Assembly: GCF_000725125.1 (NCBI RefSeq)
Contig: NZ_JFCB01000022.1
Coordinates: 1 to 64,000 of the forward strand
DNA length: 64,000 nt
Origin: Streptomyces toyocaensis
GTDB taxonomy: Bacteria > Actinomycetota > Actinomycetes > Streptomycetales > Streptomycetaceae
Direction: 5' to 3'
Shown here: one piece after another, positions 1 to 9,838 of the stretch
Layout of the letters: every line of letters starts with the position of its first letter
How positions within the stretch are numbered: position 1 is the first letter of the stretch
Made by a program: the position numbers and the translations under genes
Notes under the pieces: model-generated
Told to the model about the DNA's origin: nothing
Database searches by the model: none
What the model saw: the letters and a program-made list of their open reading frames with translations, nothing else

Positions 1-430
1 GCACGGGTGCGATGCGGTGCTCGCGCCGCTGGAGGCAGACTTTCGCCAGGCCCCGGTAGCGGGCCCGGCACAGGCCGGTGACATCCAGGGCCTGGTTGAT
101 GGTGCCCTCGATGCTGACCGCGCCAGGATGCGATGCACAGGTTCAGGGCGGGGCAGTCACGGCAGTCGGAGCGGGCGAAGACGATCACGATGGCGTCGCG
201 GCCGTGCTGCTTGACCGGGTGCCAGCCGGCACTGGTGCGGCCTTCGGGGCAGCGGACCTGGCGGGTCTTCCAGTCGATGCGGAAGGCGCTCTTGTCGTAG
301 CCGGAGGGGGCCTTGGCCTGGGGCGAGTGGTCGAGCAGGCCGGGGTGACCATGGTGATGCCTTGAGCGGCGGCGGAGTGAATCAGATGGCGGAGGGGCAG
401 CCGGAGTCGAGGTAGTGCTCGCCGGGTGTC
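1..430 (-). pseudogene. IS1182-like DDE transposase remnant (C-terminal part)
   Basis: Read leftward, the fragment carries typical IS1182-family blocks: GEHYLDSGCPSA (about 379-415), LLDHSPQAKAP, an FRIDWKTRQVRCPEGRTS block, the Cys-rich FARSDCRDCPALNLC (about 140-185), then SIEGTINQALD and CRARYRGLAK. The reading frame changes between blocks and a stop follows PSAI near 386. About 20 residues that normally separate the Cys-rich block from SIEGTINQ are missing, so there is an internal deletion. The fragment runs off the left edge of the window. Family is assigned from motif memory only; it cannot encode a working transposase. Confidence 0.7.
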
Positions 431-448
431 ACCGGACCTGCCGGGGCG

Positions 449-1110
449 GTGCCGGCCGTGCTGGCGGCGACCGGGACCGCCGCCGCGGCGGTGGCCGCTG
501 CCGGGCGGCGGGCGTTCGCCTCCGGCTGGTGGCCCACGGCTGTACGGCGCTTTCCGCACCAGGTCACGCTGGTGGCCCGCTGCCTGACCGAGGCCGCCTC
601 TATCCGCGCCGGTCGCCGCCTTGCATGGCCCATGACCACGGTGGTGGTGCTCAACGCCAGCGATGCCCTGCACGGCGCCGCCGGGCTGCTCGGCGGGCCG
701 CACACCCGGTTCGTCCACAAGCTCGTGACCACCGAGAACGCCGCGCTGCGGCTGATCGGCCGCTTGACCCGCCACGGCGAACGGCGTACCCGGGTACTCG
801 GGCCCGCCGACGCCGTATCGCGACGAGCCGGCCGCCCGCTTCCCCCCGTCTGCCGCTCCAGGTGCGGCCGTTCGCCGTCGCCGATGAAGGCGACCGGATC
901 ACCGACGTCGAACGCGTCCGGGCCCGGGACGCCTTCGGTATCCCGGCTGCGGAGGCGGCCGTGTGCCTGGTCGGCGGCTGTCACAAGGACATGGACGTCG
1001 TCGTCGCCGCCCTCGCCCGGCTCGGCGTCCCCCTGCACCTGCTGGTCGCCAGGACCCCGCTCGACCACGAGGTGGTCAGCGTCAGGGGCAACGGGCACGG
1101 CCGGATCGCG
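449..1110 (+). pseudogene. Broken glycosyltransferase (GT4-like) remnant
   Basis: Two reading frames together look like one glycosyltransferase. The first (about 555-830) contains LNASDALHGAAGLLGG and FVHKLVTTENAALRLIG. The second (about 850-1110) contains VERVRARDAFGIPAAEA, AVCLVGG, HKDMDVVVAALARL and PLHLLVA, which matches the end of the first Rossmann domain and linker of GT4 enzymes. The frame switch lies near 830-860. The start is not defined, and the C-terminal part beyond about 1110 is replaced by the neighbouring DUF1963 locus. It sits beside a transposase relic, consistent with IS-mediated truncation. Function inferred; donor and acceptor sugars unknown. Confidence 0.45.
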
Positions 1111-1186
1111 GGTCCGAACGGCTGCGAGCGGTCCGGACTCCGCAGGCGTCCCGGACGGGATCAGGGATTGGAGTGATCGTCGATCC

Positions 1187-3862
1187 TTACGCGGTCGAGC
1201 CTCCCCACCGCGAGGTCGTCGTGCGGGACCGCCCAGTAGATCGTCGACGACTCGAAGCCGTCCACGCCCGGCTTCCAGGTTGCCAGCAGCACCCACCCGT
1301 CGATGCCGGTCCGTTGCGAGACGTACGCGACGGGGTCGCCGTCGCCCTCGTTCTCGGCGGGTACCCGCCGAGCTCGAGATCGGGCAACCGACGGAACCTG
1401 TGGGGATGGTCCTCCAGGACGCTGTCCCACGCCGTGCGCAACAAGCGGTGGACGCTGGGGTGCCCTGGGATGTCGGCCAACCGGTGGGGGGCGCAGACCT
1501 CGTCGACTCCGTAGTCCGGCAGGGACGCCACGTACTCCACGTGCAGGTCGCCGGACACCTCGCACGTGAACTCGTCGGCGTCGATGTAACCGTCCGGGTC
1601 GAACTTGAGGTGCCGCTCCTCGACCGGCGTGCCCGCCGGGACGTACACCGCCGACCCCGAGGTCTCTCCCAGCCCGGGAGTCGCGAACAGCATCAGCGTG
1701 CCGGTTCCCGGAAGCGGCAGGTTCGTGGCGCCGTCGGGCAGCGCGCTCAGGTCGATCGTCGCGATGAGGGGGTCCGCCCATTCGTCGTCCGGTTCCTCGC
1801 CGGGCAGCCGCATGTCGGGCGGCAGCAGCACCGGTCCGCCCAGCCGGCCGACGACCGGTCCGGACCCCCGGGTGTTCAGCACGGCCGACGGGCGCGCGAT
1901 CCCCAGCCACGCATCGATGTCCTCGCGGGGAACGCCCAGCTCCTCGGCTTTCTCCCGGAACCGGCCCAGCTCGTCGAGAGCCCTTGGGAACCACCTCCGC
2001 AGCACCTGCGGCGGGACGGGGGCCCCGGGTTCCCAGGCGGCGGCGGGCACGAGCTCCAGCGGGAACCACCCGGGCTCGACGGCGGTCCCTGCGCCGGCGG
2101 CCTCGACGGCTCTGGCGAGGACCGATCGCACCAGGTCACTGGTCTCCGTGGCCAGCGCGGCCCGAAGCGTCACGACCACGTCCGCCTCGCCCAGTTCCGC
2201 GAGCCACTCGGCCGCTGACGCGCGGGTCTTCGTTGCGCCGTCGCGCAGCCCTCGCTCCGCGGACGAGCGGGCCACCCGGTGCCGGGCGAGCACGCGCCGT
2301 GCACCGCGCCGGTAGCGGGTGTCGCTCAGCGCGAGACCGGTCAGCCGGGGCACCAGCACGTCGGGGACCACCGGGAAGTGGGCGAGGATCTTCAGCATCG
2401 CGGCGGTCGTCGGAGGGCAGGCGGCCCGGTCCGGTCCGGGGAGAAGCTCCAGGTACTCGTCCGCCAGGTCCAGCCGCTCGGCGAACAGGGGCCACCACCG
2501 CTCGGCGTCGGCCTCGGACATGCAGTCACCGATCGTCGGGCCGTACGTCCCGTCGGTGCGCACCGTGAGGAACGACGCGAGCCGTCGCGCGGGATCGGGC
2601 AGACCCTGGTCGGCCAGCACCCCGAACACGTCCCGCACGTCGGTGAGATCCTGCAGCCCCTCGGTCAGGTGAGCGGTGAAGAACCGGGCACCGGTCGCCA
2701 GCCCGGTCAGCGCCTCGTGAAGGTCCGGGGGCAGCGTGTCCGGCGGCACCGGCCGGCGAGCGGGAACCTCCAGCCCCGCCACCGGCTCGCGCTGCGCGCG
2801 CCCGCGTTCGGCCACGGTGCGCAGGGCCGCCGCCCGGTCGGCATCGTCCGGTATCGCGGAGAGCGCGGCGTCGATCGCCGCAGGGCCGCCGTCGAGCCCG
2901 GTCAGCTGCGCCAGCACCTCACGCAGTGCCTGAACGGGCGCGGTCAGGAGGTGCGGCGCGAGTAGCCCGGTCTGCGTGCGCGCGTCGAGGCGTGCGAGCT
3001 CGGCGAGCGCCGCGACCCTGACCCGCCGCTGGTCGTCGACCGCGAGCTGCGCCAGGAGCCCGCCGTGCACGGACGGGTCCCGGCTCACGAGCGCGACGGT
3101 CTTGATCTTTCCCAGGGTGGTGAGCAGGGGTGCCACCTCGGCGACGACGGCGGCGTGGCGGTTGAGGAAGGCCCGTCCGGCAGGGGTCTCGACCAGCTTG
3201 TCGAAGTCGTTGCGGATTGGTGCGTGCCGTTCGAGCAGCACGGTGAGGGTTACGCTCGTCGCGGCGTCCTCGGGGACGCCGCCGGCGACCGCCACGTCCC
3301 GGACGAAGTCGGGGGTCCATCGCGTCGCGATGAACTCCAGCGCGGGTGTCCTCCTCGGCTCATAGCCCAAGTGCGCCGCGTCGTTGACGACCAGGGCGAG
3401 CCAGGCCGGCACGCCCTGCGGGACGACGTCTGTCCTGACCCTTTTCCAGGAAGTTTCGTCGTAGTGGTCGAGCGTCACCTCGCGCGTCACGGCGAGCAGG
3501 ACCCTGCCGAGCCGCGCGATCGCCGCGGGGTCCGCGGCCGCGTACACGACGCCGCGGGTGCGCTCGGCGGCGTACGCGGTCCAGCCGGGGTGCAGCGCGT
3601 CGAGCTGCGCGACGACGTCCGCAGAGACGAAGCCCTCGCGGCCCCCGGGCCCGGGCTCGTCGAGGAAGTCGATCAGCCGCCTCGCCTCCTCGGCAGGCAG
3701 CGCCTCCAGCGCCGAGAGCATCTCGGCCTCATCGCCGGACGGCCCGGCGCCTTGGAGCACATAGCCCACCGCCCGGTCGTAGGTTCCTCGGTCCACGGCC
3801 TTCAGGGGGGCGAGCGTGTCCCTGACCGCCTGGTCTGCATCGAGCTTGTCGTCATGTATCAC
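1187..3862 (-). CDS. DUF1963 (YwqG-like) protein with C-terminal frameshift
   Basis: Large cytoplasmic protein of unknown function. The N-terminal ~550 residues are alpha-helical and repeat-like (HEAT-type appearance). From about residue 610 there is a DUF1963/YwqG-like domain: GRLGGPVLLPP, LPLPGTGTLMLFATP. The open frame continues to 1187, but its last ~60 residues are Arg/Ser-rich and unlike the family. The next frame, from about 1370 to a stop at 1161, continues the domain: DGDPVAYVSQRTGIDGWVLL then IYWAVPHDDLAVG. That tail resembles the end of the second DUF1963 protein at 46818-47639 (WVLLAEWHPN, LHWAIRR). So one base is probably missing near 1360, inside GGCGGGTACCCGCC. Likely true extent 1161-3862. 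No signal peptide. Confidence 0.75.
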   Translation of the reverse strand: MIHDDKLDADQAVRDTLAPLKAVDRGTYDRAVGYVLQGAGPSGDEAEMLSALEALPAEEARRLIDFLDEPGPGGREGFVSADVVAQLDALHPGWTAYAAERTRGVVYAAADPAAIARLGRVLLAVTREVTLDHYDETSWKRVRTDVVPQGVPAWLALVVNDAAHLGYEPRRTPALEFIATRWTPDFVRDVAVAGGVPEDAATSVTLTVLLERHAPIRNDFDKLVETPAGRAFLNRHAAVVAEVAPLLTTLGKIKTVALVSRDPSVHGGLLAQLAVDDQRRVRVAALAELARLDARTQTGLLAPHLLTAPVQALREVLAQLTGLDGGPAAIDAALSAIPDDADRAAALRTVAERGRAQREPVAGLEVPARRPVPPDTLPPDLHEALTGLATGARFFTAHLTEGLQDLTDVRDVFGVLADQGLPDPARRLASFLTVRTDGTYGPTIGDCMSEADAERWWPLFAERLDLADEYLELLPGPDRAACPPTTAAMLKILAHFPVVPDVLVPRLTGLALSDTRYRRGARRVLARHRVARSSAERGLRDGATKTRASAAEWLAELGEADVVVTLRAALATETSDLVRSVLARAVEAAGAGTAVEPGWFPLELVPAAAWEPGAPVPPQVLRRWFPRALDELGRFREKAEELGVPREDIDAWLGIARPSAVLNTRGSGPVVGRLGGPVLLPPDMRLPGEEPDDEWADPLIATIDLSALPDGATNLPLPGTGTLMLFATPGLGETSGSAVYVPAGTPVEERHLKFDPDGYIDADEFTCEVSGDLHVEYVASLPDYGVDEVCAPHRLADIPGHPSVHRLLRTAWDSVLEDHPHRFRRLPDLELGGYPPRTRATATPSRTSRNGPASTGGCCWQPGSRAWTASSRRRSTGRSRTTTSRWGGSTA

Positions 3863-3901
3863 GACGACATACCTACTCTCTCGGCCGCACCTGAAAGCAA
3901 G

Positions 3902-4282
3902 TCAGCTGGCCGGTTCGGTATCGCATATGGCCAAGACGCATCCCGGTACGAATCCGCAGTCACCCGCCCCGCACAGCCGCCGCGCCATCAGCCACGCATA
4001 CACACGGGGTGCCGGGCGGCTCACCCGCCAGGCCGGTTTCGCGGTGCTGCCGACCCGTACGCGGTCGTGGTCGGCACCCACCGCCCTGAGCACCTCGCGT
4101 GCCACGTCGTCCGCGGTGATCTCGGGGCCAGTGGTGGCCCGCCGCACACCCTCCGTACGGGACTCCTCGGCCATGCCGCCCGCCACGAAGGTCAGACGCC
4201 CCAGCGTGATCGAGATCGTCTGCGGCGCCAACTCCGGCCGCAGCGCGGAGAACACAACGGTCAGCGCATGCCTGGCACCCAC
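3902..4282 (-). pseudogene. Short-chain dehydrogenase (SDR) C-terminal remnant
   Basis: A ~125-residue fragment resembles the last half of a classical SDR: FSALRPELAPQTISITLGRL, then TADDVAREVLRAV. In the intact family the segment before ALRPELAP holds the catalytic YxxxK, and the N-terminal half holds the GxxxGxG nucleotide loop. Neither is present, and a stop codon lies eight codons upstream of the apparent GTG start. The fragment ends 39 bp from the start of the DUF1963 gene. It is probably a 5'-truncated relic and not an active enzyme. Confidence 0.55.
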
Positions 4283-4409
4283 GTACGCGGGCCAGTGATG
4301 TCACCGTGTCACAGCAGGAGAGAGCCGACCAGGGCAGACGAGCCCGGGGCAAGCCTCGGCTCTCCACCCATGGGTCATGGGCCGGCGTCACGCCAGTGGT
4401 GGCGCCCCG

Positions 4410-6032
4410 TCAGATGAGGCGGAACAGGTCGGCGGCGGTGTGGACGTCCGTAAGGTCGTCAATGGTACGGAGGTTGTCGCACAGGGACTCCAGGACCGAT
4501 CCGGACGCGGTGGCGGAGTCCGGGGTGGCGACGGCCACGCCGAAGAGACGGAAGCCCAGGCGGCGCTTGGCGTCGTTCCAGCCGCGCACCCACGTCTCCG
4601 TCACCTCGCAGGCGTCGTCGGTGATCATCACGATGTCACCGCGTCTGCGGGCCGTGTCGTTGAACTCCCGCTCCAGCAGGTCCACGGCCGTGCTCAGGGG
4701 ACGCTGGAAGTCCGTGCCGCCGCCGAGGAAGGTCTCCGCGAAGCCGAGGACATCGGTGACGGGGGCGGGCCGACCGGCGGGGAAGCGGAAGACCCGGATC
4801 TTGTCGGCGGCGGAGAAGAGGATGCCGACGAAGTCACGTCCGGCGTGGCGGGCCTGGTCGAACAGGGCCAGGGCGCATGCCTTGGACCAGGCCTCGCGGG
4901 TGACCCCACCGGGCCCCTCCGCGTACATGGAGTGCGAGGTGTCCACACACGCGATGACGGCGCCCTGTCCGGTGGTCTGCTCGCCCTGGGAGTCGTACAG
5001 CATCAGCTCCCCGGCGGCGTAGCGCGCGGCGAACACCGCGCGCAGCTCCGGCACACCGAGGACCGCCAGCTCGGAGGGGATGACCCGGGAGAGGTCGTCG
5101 CCGAGGGTGACACCGACCAGTTCGCCCGTGACGTTCTCCACCTTGCGGGCGCGCTCGCCGCCGGCCATCCGCCGGAAACGGCCGATGAGTTCGGCCCACT
5201 GCGCGAGCCTGCCGGCGCGCAGCCGCTCGGCGAGCCGCGCGCGCTCGTCGAACGGCATCCGCACCGGCTCGCCGGAACCGACGCCCCACGCGCGCATCAG
5301 CGCGGCCTCCTGCCGGACCGCCTCGGCCGCTGTCGCCGTCGCGTTCCGTGCGGCGGCACGGATGCCGGGAAGCGCCACAGCGAGGGCCCGCGCGGCGGCA
5401 CGGGCTTCCTGCCGGACGGTGGCCTCGGCAGCTTCGGCCGCCTCGATCGATCGGCGTACGGCATCGGCAGCCGAAGCGGGAACGGCGCCGTTCTCGTCGG
5501 CCTCCTCGGCGGCCTGCCGCAGCGCCTCGCACACGGCGCTCGCCGCGGTCACGGCCTCCTGGTGGGCCCTGTCCGCCCCCGCGGCCCGGTCTCCGGCCTC
5601 CTGGGAGCGCTCGAGGAGACCGCGCAGTACGGAGGCCTGGGCGAGTACGGCCAGGGCGGCGGCATATGAGTCACCGGCTGTCTCCCGGTGCAGCCCGGCG
5701 AACTCCGGCGAGTGCAGCAGTGAGGCGACGACCCGGTGGTTGACCATGTGGGACGGGGCCATCTCCGCGCGGTCGCGCAGGCGCGGGGCGGCCTGGTAGG
5801 CGGCCAGAAACACGTCCGCGAGGAGGTCGGGGGCGGGGACGTGGCGGGAGCGCAGCTCGGCCGCCAGCTCGCGCAACCCCGCCGACTGCTCGTATACGTC
5901 CCGCCACGCGAACCGGTCGAACGGATCCGCGACCACGGCCGCCTTGTGCCGTCCGGCAGTGGCGGCGGACAGGGACAGCCACTTCCCGCAGCTGCCCGCC
6001 AGCTCGTCGAATCTGCTGTGCGTGTCACTCAT
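4410..6032 (-). CDS. VWA domain protein, ViaA-like partner of MoxR ATPase
   Basis: 540-residue cytoplasmic protein. The C-terminal ~190 residues are a von Willebrand A domain with a complete MIDAS-type DxSxS: ACVDTSHSMY, first Asp near residue 364. The middle (residues ~100-220) is Ala/Glu/Arg-rich helix, possibly coiled coil. The gene lies 9 bp downstream of the MoxR-type ATPase at 6042-7238 on the same strand, the standard MoxR-VWA arrangement; the order matches RavA-ViaA. VWA partners of MoxR ATPases usually act as substrate adaptors in chaperone-like complex assembly. Client unknown. No signal peptide or membrane segment. Confidence 0.85.
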   Translation of the reverse strand: MSDTHSRFDELAGSCGKWLSLSAATAGRHKAAVVADPFDRFAWRDVYEQSAGLRELAAELRSRHVPAPDLLADVFLAAYQAAPRLRDRAEMAPSHMVNHRVVASLLHSPEFAGLHRETAGDSYAAALAVLAQASVLRGLLERSQEAGDRAAGADRAHQEAVTAASAVCEALRQAAEEADENGAVPASAADAVRRSIEAAEAAEATVRQEARAAARALAVALPGIRAAARNATATAAEAVRQEAALMRAWGVGSGEPVRMPFDERARLAERLRAGRLAQWAELIGRFRRMAGGERARKVENVTGELVGVTLGDDLSRVIPSELAVLGVPELRAVFAARYAAGELMLYDSQGEQTTGQGAVIACVDTSHSMYAEGPGGVTREAWSKACALALFDQARHAGRDFVGILFSAADKIRVFRFPAGRPAPVTDVLGFAETFLGGGTDFQRPLSTAVDLLEREFNDTARRRGDIVMITDDACEVTETWVRGWNDAKRRLGFRLFGVAVATPDSATASGSVLESLCDNLRTIDDLTDVHTAADLFRLI

Positions 6033-6041
6033 GGTGCCGCC

Positions 6042-7238
6042 TCATGGCTGTGCCTGCAGCATGCTCGCGTCCATGCCGAGGGCCTCGGTGAGGACACGGG
6101 CGCGGACCGCGCGCTGACGGCCGGTGACCCGGTCGATGGCGGTGGTGGAACGGCCGGCGTTCGCCGCCTCCTCCCGCAGTCGCTCCAGGCGCTTGCCTGC
6201 CATGGCGAGCTTGTGGTGAGCGTTCTTGATGACCCACTCGCTCAGTGCCTCACGGGACTGACCGGCCATGGCGTCGAGTTGGGTCTCCAGCTCCTCGATG
6301 ACGTCGGCCAGGTCCAGCGCCTCCTTGGCGTCCGGGTTGACCAGATGCAGCACCTCCCGCTCCACGGCCGGGCGTTGGGTTGGGGAGTCCCACAGCACAT
6401 GCGTCAGCACCGACAGATCGGTCTCCGCCACCGCGGTGCGCCCGTCGAGGTACGCGGACGCCTGGAGCAGCCGCACCGCCTGCCGCCAGCGCCGGTCGGA
6501 GACGACGAGTTCCTTGCGGCGCAGGGCGGCCCGCAGCGTCACCACCGCGTCCACGATCACGTCGGGGACCTCCACGGCCGGGACGGCCTCGGCCACGGCC
6601 TGCCGCAACGCGGCCAGTTCCACGGTGGTCGGGGGCGTCGGTGCCGTCGGCCGGCCGACGGCCGACCGCACCAGCGCGGCGAAGTTCGACGGATCCTCCA
6701 GGTAGCCGACCTCGATGCGCACCAGGAGCCGGTCGTAGATGGCGGCGGAATCCTCCCCGCTGGGGAGTTCGTTGCTCGCCGTGATGGCCCCGATCAGAGG
6801 ACAGCGAACCGGGGCACCCCCGTTCTCCGGGTGGTAGATCCGCTCGTTGAGGAAGCCCAGCGTCTCGTTGAGCGCGGCCGTCGAGCACTTGAAGATCTCG
6901 TCGATGAACGCGACGTGCGCGGTCGTGGCGCGACCGTCGTAGACCTGCCGGTACTCGCCCCGGGCCAGCGCGGCGACGTCGATGGGACCGAACATCCGCG
7001 TCGGCGCGGTGAACTTCGACAGCAGGATCTCCCAGTAGGCCGCCCCCTCGATCCGGCCCGTCAGCTCCCGCGCCAGCTCCGACTTCGCCGTACCGGGCGG
7101 GCCGAGCACGAGCGAGTGCTGACCGGCCAGCAGCGTCACCACCAGCGTCCGTACGACGTCCGCCCGCTCGTAGAAGCGGTCCGACAGCTCATCGCACACG
7201 GCGCGCAGCCTGCGGGCCATGTCCTGTGCGTCCTCCAT
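6042..7238 (-). CDS. MoxR-family AAA+ ATPase, RavA-like
   Basis: 398-residue AAA+ ATPase. Walker A GPPGTAKS at residues 46-53, Walker B VAFIDEIFK, sensor-1 region TASNELPSGED, and an arginine-rich YDRLLVRIEVGYLE segment, all as in the RavA branch of MoxR ATPases. The last ~120 residues form a helical lid and coiled segment. First gene of a two-gene operon with the VWA gene 9 bp downstream. The family uses ATP hydrolysis to remodel protein complexes together with the VWA partner. The start at 7238 puts MEDAQDMARRL directly before the AAA module. Confidence 0.88.
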   Translation of the reverse strand: MEDAQDMARRLRAVCDELSDRFYERADVVRTLVVTLLAGQHSLVLGPPGTAKSELARELTGRIEGAAYWEILLSKFTAPTRMFGPIDVAALARGEYRQVYDGRATTAHVAFIDEIFKCSTAALNETLGFLNERIYHPENGGAPVRCPLIGAITASNELPSGEDSAAIYDRLLVRIEVGYLEDPSNFAALVRSAVGRPTAPTPPTTVELAALRQAVAEAVPAVEVPDVIVDAVVTLRAALRRKELVVSDRRWRQAVRLLQASAYLDGRTAVAETDLSVLTHVLWDSPTQRPAVEREVLHLVNPDAKEALDLADVIEELETQLDAMAGQSREALSEWVIKNAHHKLAMAGKRLERLREEAANAGRSTTAIDRVTGRQRAVRARVLTEALGMDASMLQAQP

Positions 7239-7570
7239 GTTGCACTCCTCGCCTGTGACGCCCCGCGCGCTGCTGGGGCGGCCGGTTCCCCGAAGTTACG
7301 CCAATGGACGTGCGGTGGCCGTCTCCGGTGTCGCACAGGAGTCCTCACTGCCAGGAAGTGGCCGGCACCACACCAGGTGTCGGACGGCCTTCCCATCCTC
7401 GCCGAAACCCCTGCCCGACTCGAACGGCGGGGCGTCGTATGTGGTGAGAGAGTCTCAGTCGACAGGACGCGCTCGTTCCGGCAAACGACCGAGCACGCGT
7501 CGCGCCGTCGCATGCGAAGCGTTCACCGAGCGGGGGCGCACCGTTCACCTGCTGATTCAGTACGCCGGAG
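7239..7570. other. Intergenic region, no gene recognised
   Basis: About 330 bp between the divergent MoxR operon and the glycosyltransferase gene. It should hold both promoters. I see no convincing -35/-10 pair, hairpin or conserved short gene. Confidence 0.5.
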
Positions 7571-9105
7571 ATGATGGGCATCGTGGCGGCTGAGGTCGAG
7601 GCGGGCTCGATGCGAGGAAGTCGTGACACACTTCCAGCCGGTACCCGCTGTGGAAAGCTACGTTCCGGTGCCGCCTTCCACGTCCCCGCGCTGACGACAC
7701 TGGCAGGTTGCCTGCGGGGATTGGGCGAACGGAGCAGCTGGCGGGACGAACACGCCACCTGGTGGGCCGCATCGCTGTCCCTCGGCGACCTGTACGAGCT
7801 CACGCGCCATGTGGACCTGGCCCTCGTGCCGTACTACGTGTTCATGCACCTCTGGGTGTCGGTGTCGGGCGATTCCCTCACCGTCCTGCGGCTGCCCTCC
7901 GCACTCGCCATGGCGACGGCCGGCGGACTGGTCGGACTTCTCGGCCGCAGGATGACCCGTAGCCTCCGGGGCGGACTCGTTGCCGGCACGCTCTTCGCGA
8001 TCGTCCCGACTGTCGCGCGCTACGGGCAGGAAGCACGGCCGTACGCCTTGGCCATGCTGGCGGCCCTGTTGAGCTTTCTCGCACTGCTGCGTGCGCTGGA
8101 ACGGCCGACACCGCGACGATGGGTGCTCTACACGGTGACCGTCCCTCTCATGGGCTGGTCCCACATGGTGGCCCTGACCGCGCTGATCGCCCACCTCGGG
8201 ACAGTGCTGAGCGTGCGGGGCGAGGGCGACCGGGGCAGTGTGACCGCGTGGTCGGCGGCGGTGACCGCCGGGCTGACGCCCGTCGTTCCGCTGGTCGTCC
8301 TCGCCAGTGGCCAGGCTCAGCAGATCGCCTGGAACACACCCGCATGGAACGACATCGTTTCCATGCCGTACATGCTCTTCCGGTCTCCGGCGGCGGCCGT
8401 CGTGATCGGCGGCGCGGTGATCGCGCTCACCAGGGCGCGGCGATGGCGGCTGCCCCGGGAGCCGGGATCCGGCGCTGACGCCGTGACCCCACTCATCCCG
8501 CTCGCACTGTGGGCTCTGGCCCCTTTCCTGATCACTGTGGTGACGGCGTGGTGGCTGCATCTGTTCCTGGACCGCTATCTGCTCTTCACCGTCCCCGCAT
8601 GGATCCTGTTGGCGACCATCGGCATCCAGCGTCTCACCGCCCGGCCGGGCCGAGGAGTGACCCTCGTCCTGATTGCCGTGCTGAGTGCCTGCGTGCCCTT
8701 CGGCCGCGAGGCCATCGCCCGTAACACCCCCCGCGAGCCGGACTACCACTCCGTGGCCACCACGATCCTCGCCGGTCAGCGCCCGGGGGACGCCATCGCC
8801 TACACCCATCACCGCAATGCCCGCCGGCCCTCGACTACGAGCTGCGCCAAGGCCCCAGACCCACGGACGTCTTCCTGTACGAGACCCCCCAGCAACGCGG
8901 AAGCTACGAAGCCGGGGAGTGCCCGGACCCCGTCAGTTGCGCCACCGCGTACCGTCGCATCTGGCTCGTCTCCGCCGGCCGTGGCGGCGATCCGTTCGCC
9001 GGTATGGCGGCGCAGAAGGCACACCTGCTCAAGGAGAAGTTCCGCATCCAGCGCAGCACGGAACTGGCGAATGTTGAGCTGTTCCTGCTGGAACGGCCCT
9101 CCTGA
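7571..9105 (+). pseudogene. GT39-type membrane glycosyltransferase, frameshifted near C-terminus
   Basis: Polytopic membrane protein of the GT-C/GT39 (PMT-2-like) class. The N-terminal region has the family SSWRDEHATWW motif (catalytic Asp/Glu in the first periplasmic loop), followed by about ten hydrophobic segments and ARYGQEARPYALAMLAAL, typical of these enzymes. These enzymes transfer sugars from polyprenyl-phosphate donors outside the membrane; the acceptor is unknown. After about position 8820 the open frame becomes Arg/Pro-rich. A second frame continues a plausible C-terminal domain (LDYELRQGPRPTDVFLYETP ... LANVELFLLERPS) to a stop at 9103-9105. Restoring one base in CGCCGG-CCC near 8825 joins the two. 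Start 7571, 7574 or 7610. Confidence 0.7.
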
Positions 9106-9435
9106 AGCGTACGCCCCCACGACGACCACGCGGCGACGACAGCGGCCGTCCCGGTCCGTCCACGGTCGGCGTCGTCTTCGGCATTGAAGACCCCAGCCTT
9201 CTCGATGTGCTCGTTCATTCGTCAGTCCATGCGGAGCGTTGTTATTGCCTTCAACGAAGGGGCGCCCTCCGCCGGACCGGGCAAAAAAGGGCATGTGACC
9301 GCGTGCTGACCGACGCGAGCGCCGAGATACCGGCCGGGTGCGTGCACCGGCTGTGGCCCTACCAGGACGCACCGTCACAAGCTTGGTGACGGACCTCACC
9401 CGGGTCGAACGAAGGTGCGGTCGTAAGGTCTGCGC
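9106..9435. other. Intergenic region, no gene recognised
   Basis: About 330 bp between the glycosyltransferase and the npdG remnant. Several short open frames exist, but none has a recognisable domain or good start context. Confidence 0.4.
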
Positions 9436-9721
9436 ATGACCTCTACCGACGGCGCACAGCCGCCCGCCAAGGCCCCCGCCAAGGACCCGTGGGACCTGCC
9501 CGACGTGTCCGGGCTCGTCGTCGGCGTGCTCGGCGGCACCGGGCCACAGGGCAAGGGCCTGGCCCACCGGCTCGCCAAGGCCGGCCAGAAGGTGATCATC
9601 GGGGGGCGTCTTCGCCGGGCGGCTGCGGGGCGCCCACCAGGTGGAGTCGCTGGTCGCCAACCTGATCTCCGTCAACCGCCGCTACAAGGCGCACGCCGGG
9701 CTCCGCGTCACGGACGCATGA
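9436..9721 (+). pseudogene. npdG: NADPH-dependent F420 reductase, internal deletion
   Basis: The first ~55 codons match the N-terminus of actinobacterial NADPH:F420 oxidoreductase: DPWDLPDVSGLVVGVLGGTG, then GKGLAHRLAKAGQKVIIG, with the GxxGxxG-type nucleotide loop. Immediately after a run of six G at 9600-9605 a different frame encodes the family's C-terminus: GVFAGRLRGAHQVESLVANL and ISVNRRYKAHAGLRV, stop at 9719-9721. About 140 central codons (F420 and NADPH contacts, dimer region) are missing and the junction is out of frame. The enzyme normally shuttles hydride between NADPH and F420; this copy cannot. Confidence 0.85.
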
Positions 9722-9838
9722 GAGGGCGGCTCAGAACGGCGAGCGAGGACCGCGGTGCAGGCATCTGCTCACACAGGCCGGGTTGCGCAACGGAGACGGT
9801 GCACCTGGTCAAGGCTTCCCCGTGGATGACCGGACGAT

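Noticed and set aside
8809..9675. Leftward 288-codon frame
   Set aside because: Antisense to the glycosyltransferase tail and npdG remnant, both of which have family motifs.
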